64,000 nt of DNA from Ptiloglossa arizonensis (taxonomy: Eukaryota; Arthropoda; Insecta; Hymenoptera; Colletidae), in contig NW_027479523.1 in the NCBI RefSeq assembly GCF_051014685.1, positions 1-64,000 on the forward strand, in the 5' to 3' direction. Position numbers and translations under genes: made by a program. The notes beneath the pieces are model-generated. The model was not told where the DNA came from. It saw only the letters and a program-made list of their open reading frames with translations, and did not search any database. Numbering within the stretch: position 1 is the stretch's first letter; each line of letters starts with the position of its first letter. Below, one piece after another: positions 42,220 through 57,800 of the stretch.

Positions 42220-43910
42220 GTATAACGTATAACGTATAACGTATAACGTATAACGTATAACGTATAACGTATAACGTATAATGTATAACGTATAACGTAC
42301 AACGTATAACGTATAACGTATATCGTATAACGTATAACGTATAACGTATAACGTATAACGTATAACGTATAACGTATAACGTATAACGTAGAACGTATAA
42401 CGTATAACGTATAACGTATAACGTATGATGTATAACGTATAACGTACAACGTTTAACGTATAACGTATAACGTAGAACGTATAACGTACAACGTATAACG
42501 TATAACGTACAACGTATAACGTATAACGTATATACTATAACGCATAACGTATAACGTATAACGTATAACGTATAACGTATAACGTATAACGATTAACGTA
42601 AAACGTATGACGTATTACATATTACGTATAACGTATAACGTATAACGTATAACGTATAACGTATAACGTATAACGTATAACGTATAACGTATAACGTATA
42701 ACGTATAACGTATGACGTGTAACGTATAACGTACAATGTTTAACGTATAACGTATAACGTAGAACGTATAACGTACAACGTATAACGTATAACGTACAAC
42801 GTATAACGTATAACGTATATCCTATAACGCATAACGTATAACGTATAACGTATAACGTATAACTTATAACGTATAACGTATAACGTCTAACGTATAACGT
42901 ATAACGTATGTCGTATAACGTATAACGTATAACATATAACGTATAACGTATAACGTATAACGTATAACGTATAATGTATAGCGTATAACGTATAACGTAT
43001 AACGTATAACGTATAACGTATAACGTATAACGTATAACGTAGAACGTATAACGTATAACGTATAACGTATAACGTATGACGTGTAACGTATAACGTACAA
43101 TGTTTAACGTATAACGTATAACGTAGAACGTATAACGTACAACGTATAACGTATAACGTACAACGTATAACGTATAACGTATATCCTATAACGCATAACG
43201 TATAACGTATAACGTATAACGTATAACTTATAACGTATAACGTATAACGTCTAACGTATAACGTATAACGTATGTCGTATAACGTATAACGTATAACATA
43301 TAACGTATAACGTATAACGTATAACGTATAACGTATAACGTATAATGTATAACGTATAACGTATAACGTATAACGTATAACGTATAACGTATAACGTATA
43401 ACGTATAACGTATAACGTATAACGTATAACGTATAACGTATAACGTATAATGTATAACGTATAACGTATAACGTATAACTTATAACGTATATCGCATGAC
43501 GTATAACGCAAAACGTATAACGTATAACGTGCAACGTATAACGTATAACGTATATCCTATAACGCATAACGTATAACGTATAACGTATAACGTATAACGT
43601 ATAACGTATAACGTATAACGTATAACGTATAACGTATAACGTATAACGTATAACGTATAACGTATAACGTATAACGTATAACGTATAACGTATAACGTAT
43701 AACGTATAACGTATAACGTATAACGTATAACGTATAACGTATAACGTGTAACGTATAACGTATAACGTATAACGTATAACGTATAGCGTATAACGTATAA
43801 CGTCTAACGTATAACGTATAACGTATGTCGTATAACGTATAACGTATAACATATAACGTATAACGTATAACGTATAACGTATAACGTATAACGTACAACG
43901 TCTAACGTAT
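42220..43910. repeat. 7.2-kb repeat of subarray B, partial copy 1
   Basis: Matches about 49,430-51,115 at offset 7,210 bp (TGTATAA 42,282 and 49,492; TGTTTAA 42,737 and 49,947), then 7,217 bp (TGTTTAA 43,101 and 50,318). It contains the paired CGTGTAA...CGTACAA-TGTTTAA segment, spaced 364 bp here. After CGTACAA-CGTCTAA near 43,890 the sequence switches to material like the 25.9-27.1 kb region. Confidence 0.85.
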
Positions 43911-44409
43911 AACGTATGTCGTATAACGTATAACGTATAACGTATAACGTATAACGTATAACGTATAACGTATAACGTATAACGTATAACGTATAACGTA
44001 TAACGTATAACGTATAACGTATAACGTATAACGTATAACGTATAGCGTATAACGTATAACGTATAACGATTAACGTAAAACGTATGACGTATTACATATT
44101 ACGTATAACGTATAACGTATAACGTATAACGTATAACGTATAACGTATAACGTATAACGTATTACGTATAACGCATAACGTATAACGTATAACGTATAAC
44201 GTATAACGTATATCGCATGACGTACAACGTTTAACGTATAACGTATAACGTATAACGTACAACGTATAACGTATAACGTATATCCTATAACCCATAACGT
44301 ATAACGTATAACGTATAACGTATAACGTATAGCGGATAACGTATAACGTATAACGTATAACGTATAACGTATAACGTATAACGTATAGCGTATAACGTAT
44401 AACGTACAA

Positions 44410-45860
44410 CGATTAACGTAGAACGTATGACGCATTACATATTACGTATAACGTATAACGTACAACGTATAGCGTATAACGTATAACGTATAACGTATAA
44501 CGTATAACGTATAACGCATAACGTATAACGTATAACGTATAACGTATAACGTATATCGTATAACGTACAACGTTTAACGTATAACGTATAACGTAGAACG
44601 TATAACGTATAACGTATAACGTATAACTTATGACGTATAACGTATAACGTACAACGTTTAACGTATAATGTATAACGTAGAACGTATAACGTACAACGTA
44701 TAACGTATAACGTACAACGTATAACGTATAACGTATATCCTATAACGCATAACGTATAACGTATAACGTATAACGTATAACGTATAACGTATAACGTATA
44801 ACGTATAACGTACAACGTTTAACGTATAACGTATAACGTATAACGTATAACGTATAACGTATAACGTATAACGTATAACGTATAACGCATAACGTATAAC
44901 GTATAACGTATAACGTATAACGTATAACGTATAACGTATAACGTATAACGCATAACGTATAACGTATAACGTATAACGTATAACGTATAACGTATAACGT
45001 ACAACGTTTAACGTATAACGTATAACGTAGAACGTATAACGTATAACGTATAACGTATAACGTATGACGTATAACGTATAACGTACAACGTTTAACGTAT
45101 AATGTATAACGTAGAACGTATAACGTACAACGTATAACGTATAACGTACAACGTATAACGTATAACGTATATCCTATAACGCATAACGTATAACGTATAA
45201 CGTATAACGTATAATGTATAATGTATAACGTATAACGTATAACGTATAACGTACTACGTATAACGTATAACGTATAACGTATAACGTATAACGTATAGCG
45301 TATAACGTATAACGTATAACGTCTAACGTCCAACGTATAACGTATAACGTATAACGTATAACGTATAACGTATAACGTATAACGTATAACGTATAACGTA
45401 TAACGTATAACGTATAACGTATAACGTATAGCGTATAACGTATAACGTATGTCGTATAACGTATAACGTATAACGTATAACGTATAACGTATAACGTATA
45501 ACGTATAACGTATAACGTATAACGTATAACGTATAACGTATAACGTATAACGTATAACGTATAACGTATAGCGTATAACGTATAACGTATAACGATTAAC
45601 GTAAAACGTATGACGTATTACATATTACGTATAACGTATAACGTATAACGTATAACGTATAACGTATAACGTATAACGTATAACGTATTACGTATAACGC
45701 ATAACGTATAACGTATAACGTATAACATATAACGTATATCGCATGACGTACAACGTTTAACGTATAACGTATAACGTAGGACGTATAACGTATAACGTAT
45801 AATGTATAACGTATAACGTATAACGTATAACGTATAACGTATAGCGTATAACGTATAACG
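44410..45860. repeat. Third, partial copy of the 3.84-kb unit
   Basis: Begins at a CGCATTA-form cassette and follows 27,107-28,560 and 30,943-32,370 marker for marker, at 17,303 and 13,467 bp (both one less than a multiple of seven because of the slip). The second cassette unit is CGTAGAA here, not CGTAAAA. Instead of the broken cassette, a complete TGTATTA form stands at 45,866. Confidence 0.8.
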
Positions 45861-46201
45861 TATAACGATTAACGTAAAACGTATGATGTATTACATATTA
45901 CGTATAACGTATAACGTATAACGTATAACGTATAACGTATAACGTATAACGTATAACGTATAACGTATAACGTATAACGTATAACGTATAACGTATAACG
46001 TATAACGCATAACGTATAACGTATAACGTATAACGTATAACGTATAACGTATAACGTACAACGTTTAACGTATAACGTATAACGTAGAACGTATAACGTA
46101 TAACGTATAACGTATAACGTATGACGTATAACGTATAACGTACAACGTTTAACGTATAACGTATAACGTAGAACGTATAACGTATAACGTATAACGTATA
46201 A
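45446..46201. repeat. 1,008-bp-offset duplication, copy 1
   Basis: CGTATGT (45,446) and cassettes at 45,593 and 45,866 are each followed by a copy exactly 1,008 bp (144 units) on. At the right end (CGTAGAA near 46,202) the offset is 1,015 bp. Confidence 0.85.
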
Positions 46202-46453
46202 CGTAGAACGTATAACGTATAACGTATAACGTATAACGTATAACGTATAACGTATATCGCATGACGTACAACGTTTAACGTATAACGTATAACGTAGGAC
46301 GTATAACGTATAACGTATAATGTATAACGTATATCGTATAACGTAAAACGTATAACGTATAACGTATAACGTATAACGTATAACGTATAACGTATAACGT
46401 ATAACGTATAACGTATAACGTATAACGTATAACGTATAGCGTATAACGTATAA

Positions 46454-47216
46454 CGTATGTCGTATAACGTATAACGTATAACGTATAACGTATAACGTAT
46501 AACGTATAACGTATAACGTATAACGTATAACGTATAACGTATAACGTATAACGTATAACGTATAACGTATAACGTATAGCGTATAACGTATAACGTATAA
46601 CGATTAACGTAAAACGTATGACGTATTACATATTACGTATAACGTATAACGTATAACGTATAACGTATAACGTATAACGTATAACGTATAACGTATTACG
46701 TATAACGCATAACGTATAACGTATAACGTATAACGTATAACGTATATCGCATGACGTACAACGTTTAACGTATAACGTATAACGTAGGACGTATAACGTA
46801 TAACGTATAATGTATAACGTATAACGTATAACGTATAACGTATAACGTATAGCGTATAACGTATAACGTATAACGATTAACGTAAAACGTATGATGTATT
46901 ACATATTACGTATAACGTATAACGTATAACGTATAACGTATAACGTATAACGTATAACGTATAACGTATAACGTATAACGTATAACGTATAACGTATAAC
47001 GTATAACGTATAACGTATAACGCATAACGTATAACGTATAACGTATAACGTATAACGTATAACGTATAACGTACAACGTTTAACGTATAACGTATAACGT
47101 AGAACGTATAACGTATAACGTATAACGTATAACGTATGACGTATAACGTATAACGTACAACGTTTAACGTATAACGTATAACGTAGAACGTATAACGTAT
47201 AACGTATAACGTATAA
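46454..47216. repeat. 1,008-bp-offset duplication, copy 2
   Basis: CGTATGT at 46,454 and cassettes at 46,601 and 46,874. A CATATAA unit near 45,726 of copy 1 is consensus here. Confidence 0.85.
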
Positions 47217-50200
47217 CGTAGAACGTATAACGTATAACGTATAACGTATAACGTATAACGTATAACGTATAACGTATAACGTATAACGTATAACGTATAA
47301 CGTATAACGTATAACGTATAACGTATAACGTATAACGTATAACGTATAACGTATAACGTATAACGTATAACGTATAGAGTATAACGTATAACGTATAACG
47401 ATTAACGTAAAACGTATGACGTATTACATATTACGTATAACGTATAACGTATAACGTATAACGTATAACGTATAACGCATAACGTATAACGTATAACGTA
47501 TAACGCATAACGTATAACGTATAACGTATAACGTATAACGTATAACGTATAACGTACAACGTTTAACGTATAATGTATAACGTAGGACGTATAACGTATA
47601 ACGTATAACGTATAACGTATGACGTATAACGTATAACGTACAACGTTTAACGTATAATGTATAACGTAGAACGTATAACGTACAACGTATAACGTATAAC
47701 GTACAACGTATAACGTATAACGTATATCCTATAACGCATAACGTATAACGTATAACGTATAACGTATAACGTATAACGTATAACGTATGACGTATAACGT
47801 ATAACGTATAACGTATAACATATAACGTATGTCGTATAACGTATAACGTATAACGTATAACGTATAACGTATAACGTATAACGTATAACGTATAACGTAT
47901 AATGTATAACGTATAACGTATAACGTATAACGTATAACGTATAACGTATAACGTATAACGTATAACGTATAACGTATAACGTATAACGTATAACGTATAA
48001 CGTACAACGTATAACGTATAACGTATAACGTATAACGTATATCCTATGACGCATTACGTATAACGTATAACGTATAACGTATAATGTATAACGTAGAACG
48101 TATAACGTACAACGTATAACGTATAACGTACAACGTATAACGTATAACGTATATCCTATAACCCATAACGTATAACGTATAACGTATAACGTATAACGTA
48201 TAGCGGATAACGTATAACGTATAACGTATAACGTATAACGTATAACGTATAACGTATAACGTATATCGTATAACGTACAACGTTTAACGTATAACGTATA
48301 ACGTAGAACGTATAACGTACAACGTATAACGTATAACTTATGACGTATAACGTATAACGTACAACGTTTAACGTATAATGTATAACGTAGAACGTATAAC
48401 GTACAACGTATAACGTATAACGTACAACGTATAACGTATAACGTATATCCTATAACGCATAACGTATAACGTATAACGTATAACGTATAACGTATAACGT
48501 ATAACGTATAACGTATAACGTACAACGTTTAACGTATAACGTATAACGTAGAACGTATAACGTATTACGTATAACGTATAACGTATAACGTATAACGTAT
48601 AACGTATAACGTATAACGTATAACGTATGACGTATAACGTATAACGTATAACGCATAACGTATAACGTATAACGTACAACGTTTAACGTATAACGTATAA
48701 CGTATAACGTATAACGTATAACGTATAACGTATAACGTACAACGTATAACGTATAACGTATATCCTATAACGCATAACGTATAACGTATAACGTATAACG
48801 TATAAAGTATAACGTATAACGTATAACGTATAACGTATAGCGTATAACGCATAACGTATAACGTCTAACGTACAACGTATAACGTATAACGTATACCCTA
48901 TAACGCATAACGTATAACGTATAACGTATAACGTATAACGTATAACATATAACGTATAACGTATAACGTACAACGTATAACGTATAACGTATATCCTACA
49001 ACGCATAACGTATAACGTATAACGTATAACGTATAACGTATAACGTATAACGTATAACGTATAACGTATAACGTATAACGTATAACGTATAACGTATAAC
49101 GTATAACGTATAACGTATAACGTATAACGTATAACGTATAACGTATAACGTATAACGTATAACGTATAACGTATAACGTATAACGTATAACGTGTAATGT
49201 ATAACGCATAACGTATAACGTATAACGTATAACGTATAACGTATAACGTATAACGTACAACGTTTAACGTATAACGTATAACGTATAACGTACAACGTAT
49301 AACGTATAACGTATATACTATAACGCATAAAGTATAACGTATAACGTATAACGTATAACGTATAACGTATAACGTATAACGTATAACGTATAACGTATAA
49401 CGTATAACGTATAGCGTATAACGTATAACGTATAACGTATAACGTATAACGTATAACGTATAACGTATAACGTATAACGTATAACGTATAATGTATAACG
49501 TATAACGTACAACGTATAACGTATAACGTATATCGTATAACGTATAACGTATAACGTATAACGTATAACGTATAACGTATAACGTATAACGTATAACGTA
49601 GAACGTATAACGTATAACGTATAACGTATAACGTATGATGTATAACGTATAACGTACAACGTTTAACGTATAACGTATAACGTAGAACGTATAACGTACA
49701 ACGTATAACGTATAACGTACAACGTATAACGTATAACGTATATACTATATCGCATAACGTATAACGTATAACGTATAACGTATAACGTATAACGTATAAC
49801 GATTAACGTAAAACGTATGACGTATTACATATTACGTATAACGTATAACGTATAACGTATAACGTATAACGTATAACGTATAACGTATAACGTATAACGT
49901 ATAACGTATAACGTATAACGTATGACGTGTAACGTATAACGTACAATGTTTAACGTATAACGTATAACGTAGAACGTATAACGTACAACGTATAACGTAT
50001 AACGTACAACGTATAACGTATAACGTATATCCTATAACGCATAACGTATAACGTATAACGTATAACGTATAACTTATAACGTATAACGTATAACGTCTAA
50101 CGTATAACGTATAACGTATGTCGTATAACGTATAACGTATAACATATAACGTATAACGTATAACGTATAACGTATAACGTATAATGTATAGCGTATAACG

Positions 50201-51507
50201 TATAACGTATAACGTATAACGTATAACGTATAACGTATAACGTATAACGTATAACGTAGAACGTATAACGTATAACGTATAACGTATAACGTATGACGTG
50301 TAACGTATAACGTACAATGTTTAACGTATAACGTATAACGTAGAACGTATAACGTACAACGTATAACGTATAACGTACAACGTATAACGTATAACGTATA
50401 TCCTATAACGCATAACGTATAACGTATAACGTATAACGTATAACTTATAACGTATAACGTATAACGTCTAACGTATAACGTATAACGTATGTCGTATAAC
50501 GTATAACGTATAACATATAACGTATAACGTATAACGTATAACGTATAACGTATAACGTGTAATGTATAACGTATAACGTATAACGTATAACGTATAACGT
50601 ATAACGTATAACGTATAACGTATAACGTATAACGTATAACGTATAACGTATAACGTATAACGTATAATGTATAACGTATAACGTATAACGTATAACTTAT
50701 AACGTATATCGCATGACGTATAACGCAAAACGTATAACGTATAACGTGCAACGTATAACGTATAACGTATATCCTATAACGCATAACGTATAACGTATAA
50801 CGTATAACGTATAACGTATAACGTATAACGTATAACGTATAACGTATAACGTATAACGTATAACGTATAACGTATAACGTATAACGTATAACGTATAACG
50901 TATAACGTATAACGTATAACGTATAACGTATAACGTATAACGTATAACGTATAACGTGTAACGTATAACGTATAACGTATAACGTATAACGTATAGCGTA
51001 TAACGTATAACGTCTAACGTATAACGTATAACGTATGTCGTATAACGTATAATGTATAACATATAACGTATAACGTATAACGTATAACGTATAACGTATA
51101 ACGTACAACGTCTAACGTATAACGTATAACATATAACGTATAACGTACAACGTATAACGTATAACGTACAACGTATAACGTACAACGTATAACGTATAAC
51201 GTACAACGTATAACGTATAACGTATATCCTATAACGCATAACGTATAACGTATAACGTATAGCGTATAACGTATAACGTATAACGATTAACGTAAAACGT
51301 ATGACGTATTACATATTACGTATAACGTATAACGTATAACGTATAACGTATAACGTATAACGTATAACGTATAACGTGTAATGTATAACGCATAACGTAT
51401 AACGTATAACGTATAACGTATAACGTATAACGTATAACGTATAACGTACAACGTTTAACGTATAACGTATAACGTATAACGTACAACGTATAACGTATAA
51501 CGTATAT

Positions 51508-51990
51508 ACTATAACGCATAAAGTATAACGTATAACGTATAACGTATAACGTATAACGTATAACGTATAACGTATAACGTATAACGTATAGCGTATAACG
51601 TATAACGTATAACGTATAACGTATAACGTATAACGTATAACGTATAACGTATAACGTATAACGTATAATGTATAACGTATAACGTACAACGTATAACGTA
51701 TAACGTATATCGTATAACGTATAACGTATAACGTATAACGTATAACGTATAACGTTTAACGTATAACGTATAACGTATAACGTACAACGTATAACGTATA
51801 ACGTATATACTATAACGCATAAAGTATAACGTATAACGTATAACGTATAACGTATAACGTATAACGTATAACGTATAACGTATAACGTATAGCGTATAAC
51901 GTATAACGTATAACGTATAACGTATAACGTATAACGTATAACGTATAACGTATAACGTATAACGTATAACGTATAACGTATATACTATAA
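51508..51990. repeat. Local expansion of ACTATAA-CGCATAA-AGTATAA segment
   Basis: The three-unit group ACTATAA, CGCATAA, AGTATAA stands at 51,508, 51,809 and 51,984 (301 and 175 bp; 43 and 25 units). Copy 3 of the 7.2-kb repeat has one such group at the matching place (58,655). The extra copies account for most of the length difference between the two large repeats. Confidence 0.8.
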
Positions 51991-52641
51991 CGCATAAAGT
52001 ATAACGTATAACGTATAACGTATAACGTATAACGTATAACGTATAACGTATAACGTATAACGTATAGCGTATAACGTATAACGTATAACGTATAACGTAT
52101 AACGTATAACGTATAACGTATAACGTATAACGTATAACGTATAACGTATAACGTATAACGTATAACGTATAACGTAGAACGTATAACGTATAACGTATAA
52201 CGTATGATGTATAACGTATAACGTACAACGTTTAACGTATAACGTATAACGTAGAACGTATAACGTACAACGTATAACGTATAACGTACAACGTATAACG
52301 TATAACGTATATACTATAACGCATAACGTATAACGTATAACGTATAACGTATAACGTATAACGTATAACGTATAACGTATAACGTATAACGTATAACGTA
52401 TAACGTATAACGTATAACGTATAACGTATAACGTATAACGCATAACGTATAACGTATAACGTATAACGTACAACGTTTAACGTATAACGTATAACGTAGA
52501 ACGTATAACGTATAACGTATAACGTATAACGTAAGACGTATAACGTATAACGTACAACGTTTAACGTATAACGTATAACGTATAACGTATAACGTACAAC
52601 GTATAACGTATAACGTATATCCTATAACGCATAACGTATAA

Positions 52642-52669
52642 CGTAAAACGTATGACGTATTACATATTA
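52642..52669. repeat. B-type cassette lacking its first unit
   Basis: CGTAAAA, CGTATGA, CGTATTA and CATATTA are present but preceded by CGTATAA instead of CGATTAA. The same form is at 59,390, exactly 6,748 bp on, so the change predates the 7.2-kb duplication. Confidence 0.85.
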
Positions 52670-54889
52670 CGTATAACGTATAACGTATAACGTATAACGT
52701 ACAACGTATAACGTATAACGCATAACGTATAACGTATAACGTATAACGCATAACGTATAACGTATAACGTATAACGTATAACGTATAACGTACAACGTTT
52801 AACGTATAATGTATAACGTAGGACGTATAACGTATAATGTATAACGTATAACGTATGACGTATAACGTATAACGTACAACGTTTAACGTATAATGTATAA
52901 CGTAGAACGTATAACGTACAACGTATAACGTATAACGTACAACGTACAACGTATAACGTATAACGTATATCCTATAACGCATAACGTATAACGTATAACG
53001 TATAACGTATAACGTATAACGTATGACGTATAACGTATAACGTATAACGTATAACATATAACGTATGTCGTATAACGTATAACGTATAACGTATAACGTA
53101 TAACGTATAACGTATAACGTATAATGTATAACGTATAACGTATAACGTATAACGTATAACGTATAACGTATAACGTATAACGTATAACGTATAACGTATA
53201 ACGTATAACGTATAACGTATAACCTATAACGTACAACGTATAACGTATAACGTATAACGTATAACGTATATCCTATGACGCATAACGTATAACGTATAAC
53301 GTATAACGTATAATGTATAACGTAGAACGTATAACGTACAACGTATAACGTATAACGTACAACGTATAACGTATAACGTATATCCTATAACGCATAACGT
53401 ATAACGTATAACGTATAACGTATAACGTATAACGTATGTCGCATAACGTATAACGTATAGCGTATAACGTATAACGTATAACGTATAACGTATAACGTAT
53501 AACGTATAACGTATAGCGTATAACGTATAACGTACAACGATTAACGTAAAACGTATGACGCATTACATATTACGTATAACGTATAACGTATAACGTATAG
53601 CGTATAACGTATAACGTATAACGTATAACGTATAACGTATAACGCATAACGTATAACGTATAACGTATAACGTATAACGTATAACGTATAACGTACAACG
53701 TTTAACGTATAACGTATAACGTAGAACGTATAACGTATAACGTATAACGTATAACGTATGACGTATAACGTATAACGTACAACGTTTAACGCATAATGTA
53801 TAACGTAGAACGTATAACGTACAACGTATAACGTATAACGTACAACGTATAACGTATAACGTATATCCTATAACGCATAACGTATAACGTATAACGTATA
53901 ACGTATAACGTATAACGTATAACGTATAACGTATAACGTACAACGTTTAACGTATAACGTATAACGTAGAACGTATAACGTATTACGTATAACGTATAAC
54001 GTATAACGTATAACGTATAACGTATAACGTATAACGTATGACGTATAACGTATAACGTATAACGCATAACGTATAACGTATAACGTACAACGTTTAACGT
54101 ATAACGTATAACGTATAACGTATAACGTATAACGTATAACGTATAACGTATAACGTACAACGTATAACGTATAACGTATATCCTATAACGCATAACGTAT
54201 AACGTATAACGTATAACGTATAACGTATAACGTATAACGTATAACGTATAACGTACAACGTTTAACGTATAACGTATAACGTAGAACGTATAACGTATTA
54301 CGTATAACGTATAACGTATAACGTATAACGTATAACGTATAACGTATAACGTATAACGTATGACGTATAACGTATAACGTATAACGCATAACGTATAACG
54401 TATAACGTACAACGTTTAACGTATAACGTATAACGTATAACGTATAACGTATAACGTATAACGTATAACGTATAACGTATAACGTACAACGTATAACGTA
54501 TAACGCATAACGTATAACGTATAACGTATAACGCATAACGTATAACGTATAACGTATAACGTATAACGTATAACGTATAACGTATAACGTATAACGTATA
54601 ACGTATAACGTATAACGTATAACGTATAACGTATAACGTATAACGTATAACGTATAACGTATAACCTATAACGTATAACGTATAACGTATAACGTATAAC
54701 GTATAACGTATAACGTATAACGTATAACGTATAACGTATAGCGTATATCGTATAACGTATAACGTATAACGTACAACGTATAACGTATAATGTATAACGT
54801 ATAACGTATAACGTACAACGTTTAACGTATACCGTATAACGAATAACGTATAATGTATATCGCATGACGTATAACATATAACGTATAAT

Positions 54890-57800
54890 GTATAACGTAC
54901 AACGTATAACGTATAACGTATATCCTATAACGCATAACGTATAACGTATAACGTATAACGTATAACGTATGACGTATAACGTATAACGTATAACGTATAA
55001 CATATAACGTATGTCGTATAACGTATAACGTATAACGTATAACGTATAACGTATAACGTATAACGTATAACGTATAATGTATAACGTATAACGTATAACG
55101 TATAACGTATAACGTATAACGTATAACGTATAACGTATAACGTATAACGTATAACGTATAACGTATAACGTATAACGTACAACGTATAACGTATAACGTA
55201 TAACGTATAACGTATATCCTATGACGCATTACGTATAACGTATAACGTATAACGTATAATGTATAACGTAGAACGTATAACGTACAACGTATAACGTATA
55301 ACGTACAACGTATAACGTATAACGTATATCCTATAACCCATAACGTATAACGTATAACGTATAACGTATAACGTATAGCGGATAACGTATAACGTATAAC
55401 GTATAACGTATAACGTATAACGTATAACGTATAACGTATATCGTATAACGTACAACGTTTAACGTATAACGTATAACGTAGAACGTATAACGTACAACGT
55501 ATAACGTATAACTTATGACGTATAACGTATAACGTACAACGTTTAACGTGTAATGTATAACGTAGAACGTATAACGTACAACGTATAACGTATAACGTAC
55601 AACGTATAACGTATAACGTATATCCTATAACGCATAACGTATAACGTATAACGTATAACGTATAACGTATAACGTATAACGTATAACGTATAACGTACAA
55701 CGTTTAACGTATAACGTATAACGTAGAACGTATAACGTATTACGTATAACGTATAACGTATAACGTATAACGTATAACGTATAACGTATAACGTATAACG
55801 TATGACGTATAACGTATAACGTATAACGCATAACGTATAACGTATAACGTACAACGTTTAACGTATAACGTATAACGTATAACGTATAACGTATAACGTA
55901 TAACGTATAACGTACAACGTATAACGTATAACGTATATCCTATAACGCATAACGTATAACGTATAACGTATAACGTATAAAGTATAACGTATAACGTATA
56001 ACGTATAACGTATAGCGTATAACGCATAACGTATAACGTATAACGTCTAACGTACAACGTATAACGTATAACGTATACCCTATAACGCATAACGTATAAC
56101 GTATAACGTATAACGTATAACGTATAACATATAACGTATAACGTATAACGTACAACGTATAACGTATAACGTATATCCTATAACGCATAACGTATAACGT
56201 ATAACGTATAACGTATAACGTATAACGTATAACGTATAACGTATAACGTATAACGTATAACGTATAACGTATAACGTATAACGTATAACGTATAACGTAT
56301 AACGTATAACGTATAACGTATAACGTATAACGTATAACGTATAACGTGTAATGTATAACGCATAACGTATAACGTATAACGTATAACGTATAACGTATAA
56401 CGTATAACGTATAACGTACAACGTTTAACGTATAACGTATAACGTATAACGTACAACGTATAACGTATAACGTATATACTATAACGCATAAAGTATAACG
56501 TATAACGTATAACGTATAACGTATAACGTATAACGTATAACGTATAACGTATAACGTATAACGTATAACGTATAGCGTATAACGTATAACGTATAACGTA
56601 TAACGTATAACGTATAACGTATAACGTATAACGTATAACGTATAACGTATAATGTATAACGTATAACGTACAACGTATAACGTATAACGTATATCGTATA
56701 ACGTATAACGTATAACGTATAACGTATAACGTATAACGTATAACGTATAACGTATAACGTAGAACGTATAACGTATAACGTATAACGTATAACGTATGAT
56801 GTATAACGTATAACGTACAACGTTTAACGTATAACGTATAACGTAGAACGTATAACGTACAACGTATAACGTATAACGTACAACGTATAACGTATAACGT
56901 ATATACTATAACGCATAACGTATAACGTATAACGTATAACGTATAACGTATAACGTATAACGATTAACGTAAAACGTATGACGTATTACATATTACGTAT
57001 AACGTATAACGTATAACGTATAACGTATAACGTATAACGTATAACGTATAACGTATAACGTATAACGTATAACGTATAACGTATAACGTATGACGTGTAA
57101 CGTATAACGTACAATGTTTAACGTATAACGTATAACGTAGAACGTATAACGTACAACGTATAACGTATAACGTACAACGTATAACGTATAACGTATATCC
57201 TATAACGCATAACGTATAACGTATAACGTATAACGTATAACTTATAACGTATAACGTATAACGTCTAACGTATAACGTATAACGTATGTCGTATAACGTA
57301 TAACGTATAACATATAACGTATAACGTATAACGTATAACGTATAACGTATAATGTATAGCGTATAACGTATAACGTATAACGTATAACGTATAACGTATA
57401 ACGTATAACGTATAACGTAGAACGTATAACGTATAACGTATAACATATAACGTATGACGTGTAACGTATAACGTACAATGTTTAACGTATAACGTATAAC
57501 GTAGAACGTATAACGTACAACGTATAACGTATAACGTACAACGTATAACGTATAACGTATATCCTATAACGCATAACGTATAACGTATAACGTATAACGT
57601 ATAACTTATAACGTATAACGTATAACGTCTAACGTATAACGTATAACGTATGTCGTATAACGTATAACGTATAACATATAACGTATAACGTATAACGTAT
57701 AACGTATAACGTATAACGTATAATGTATAACGTATAACGTATAACGTATAACGTATAACGTATAACGTATAACGTATAACGTATAACGTATAACGTATAA

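Larger units (their letters stand above)
47700..54890. repeat. 7.2-kb repeat of subarray B, full copy 2
   Basis: Followed head-to-tail by copy 3. Offsets to copy 3 step down in whole units: 7,196 at 47,728, 7,182 near 47,800, 7,175 near 47,900-48,560, 7,161 near 49,300-50,700, about 7,132-7,154 near 51.2-51.5 kb, then 6,748 from 52.3 to 54.5 kb. The last step comes from extra local repeats in this copy near 51.5-52.2 kb. The TGTTTAA pair here is at 49,947 and 50,318 (371 bp). Confidence 0.85.
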
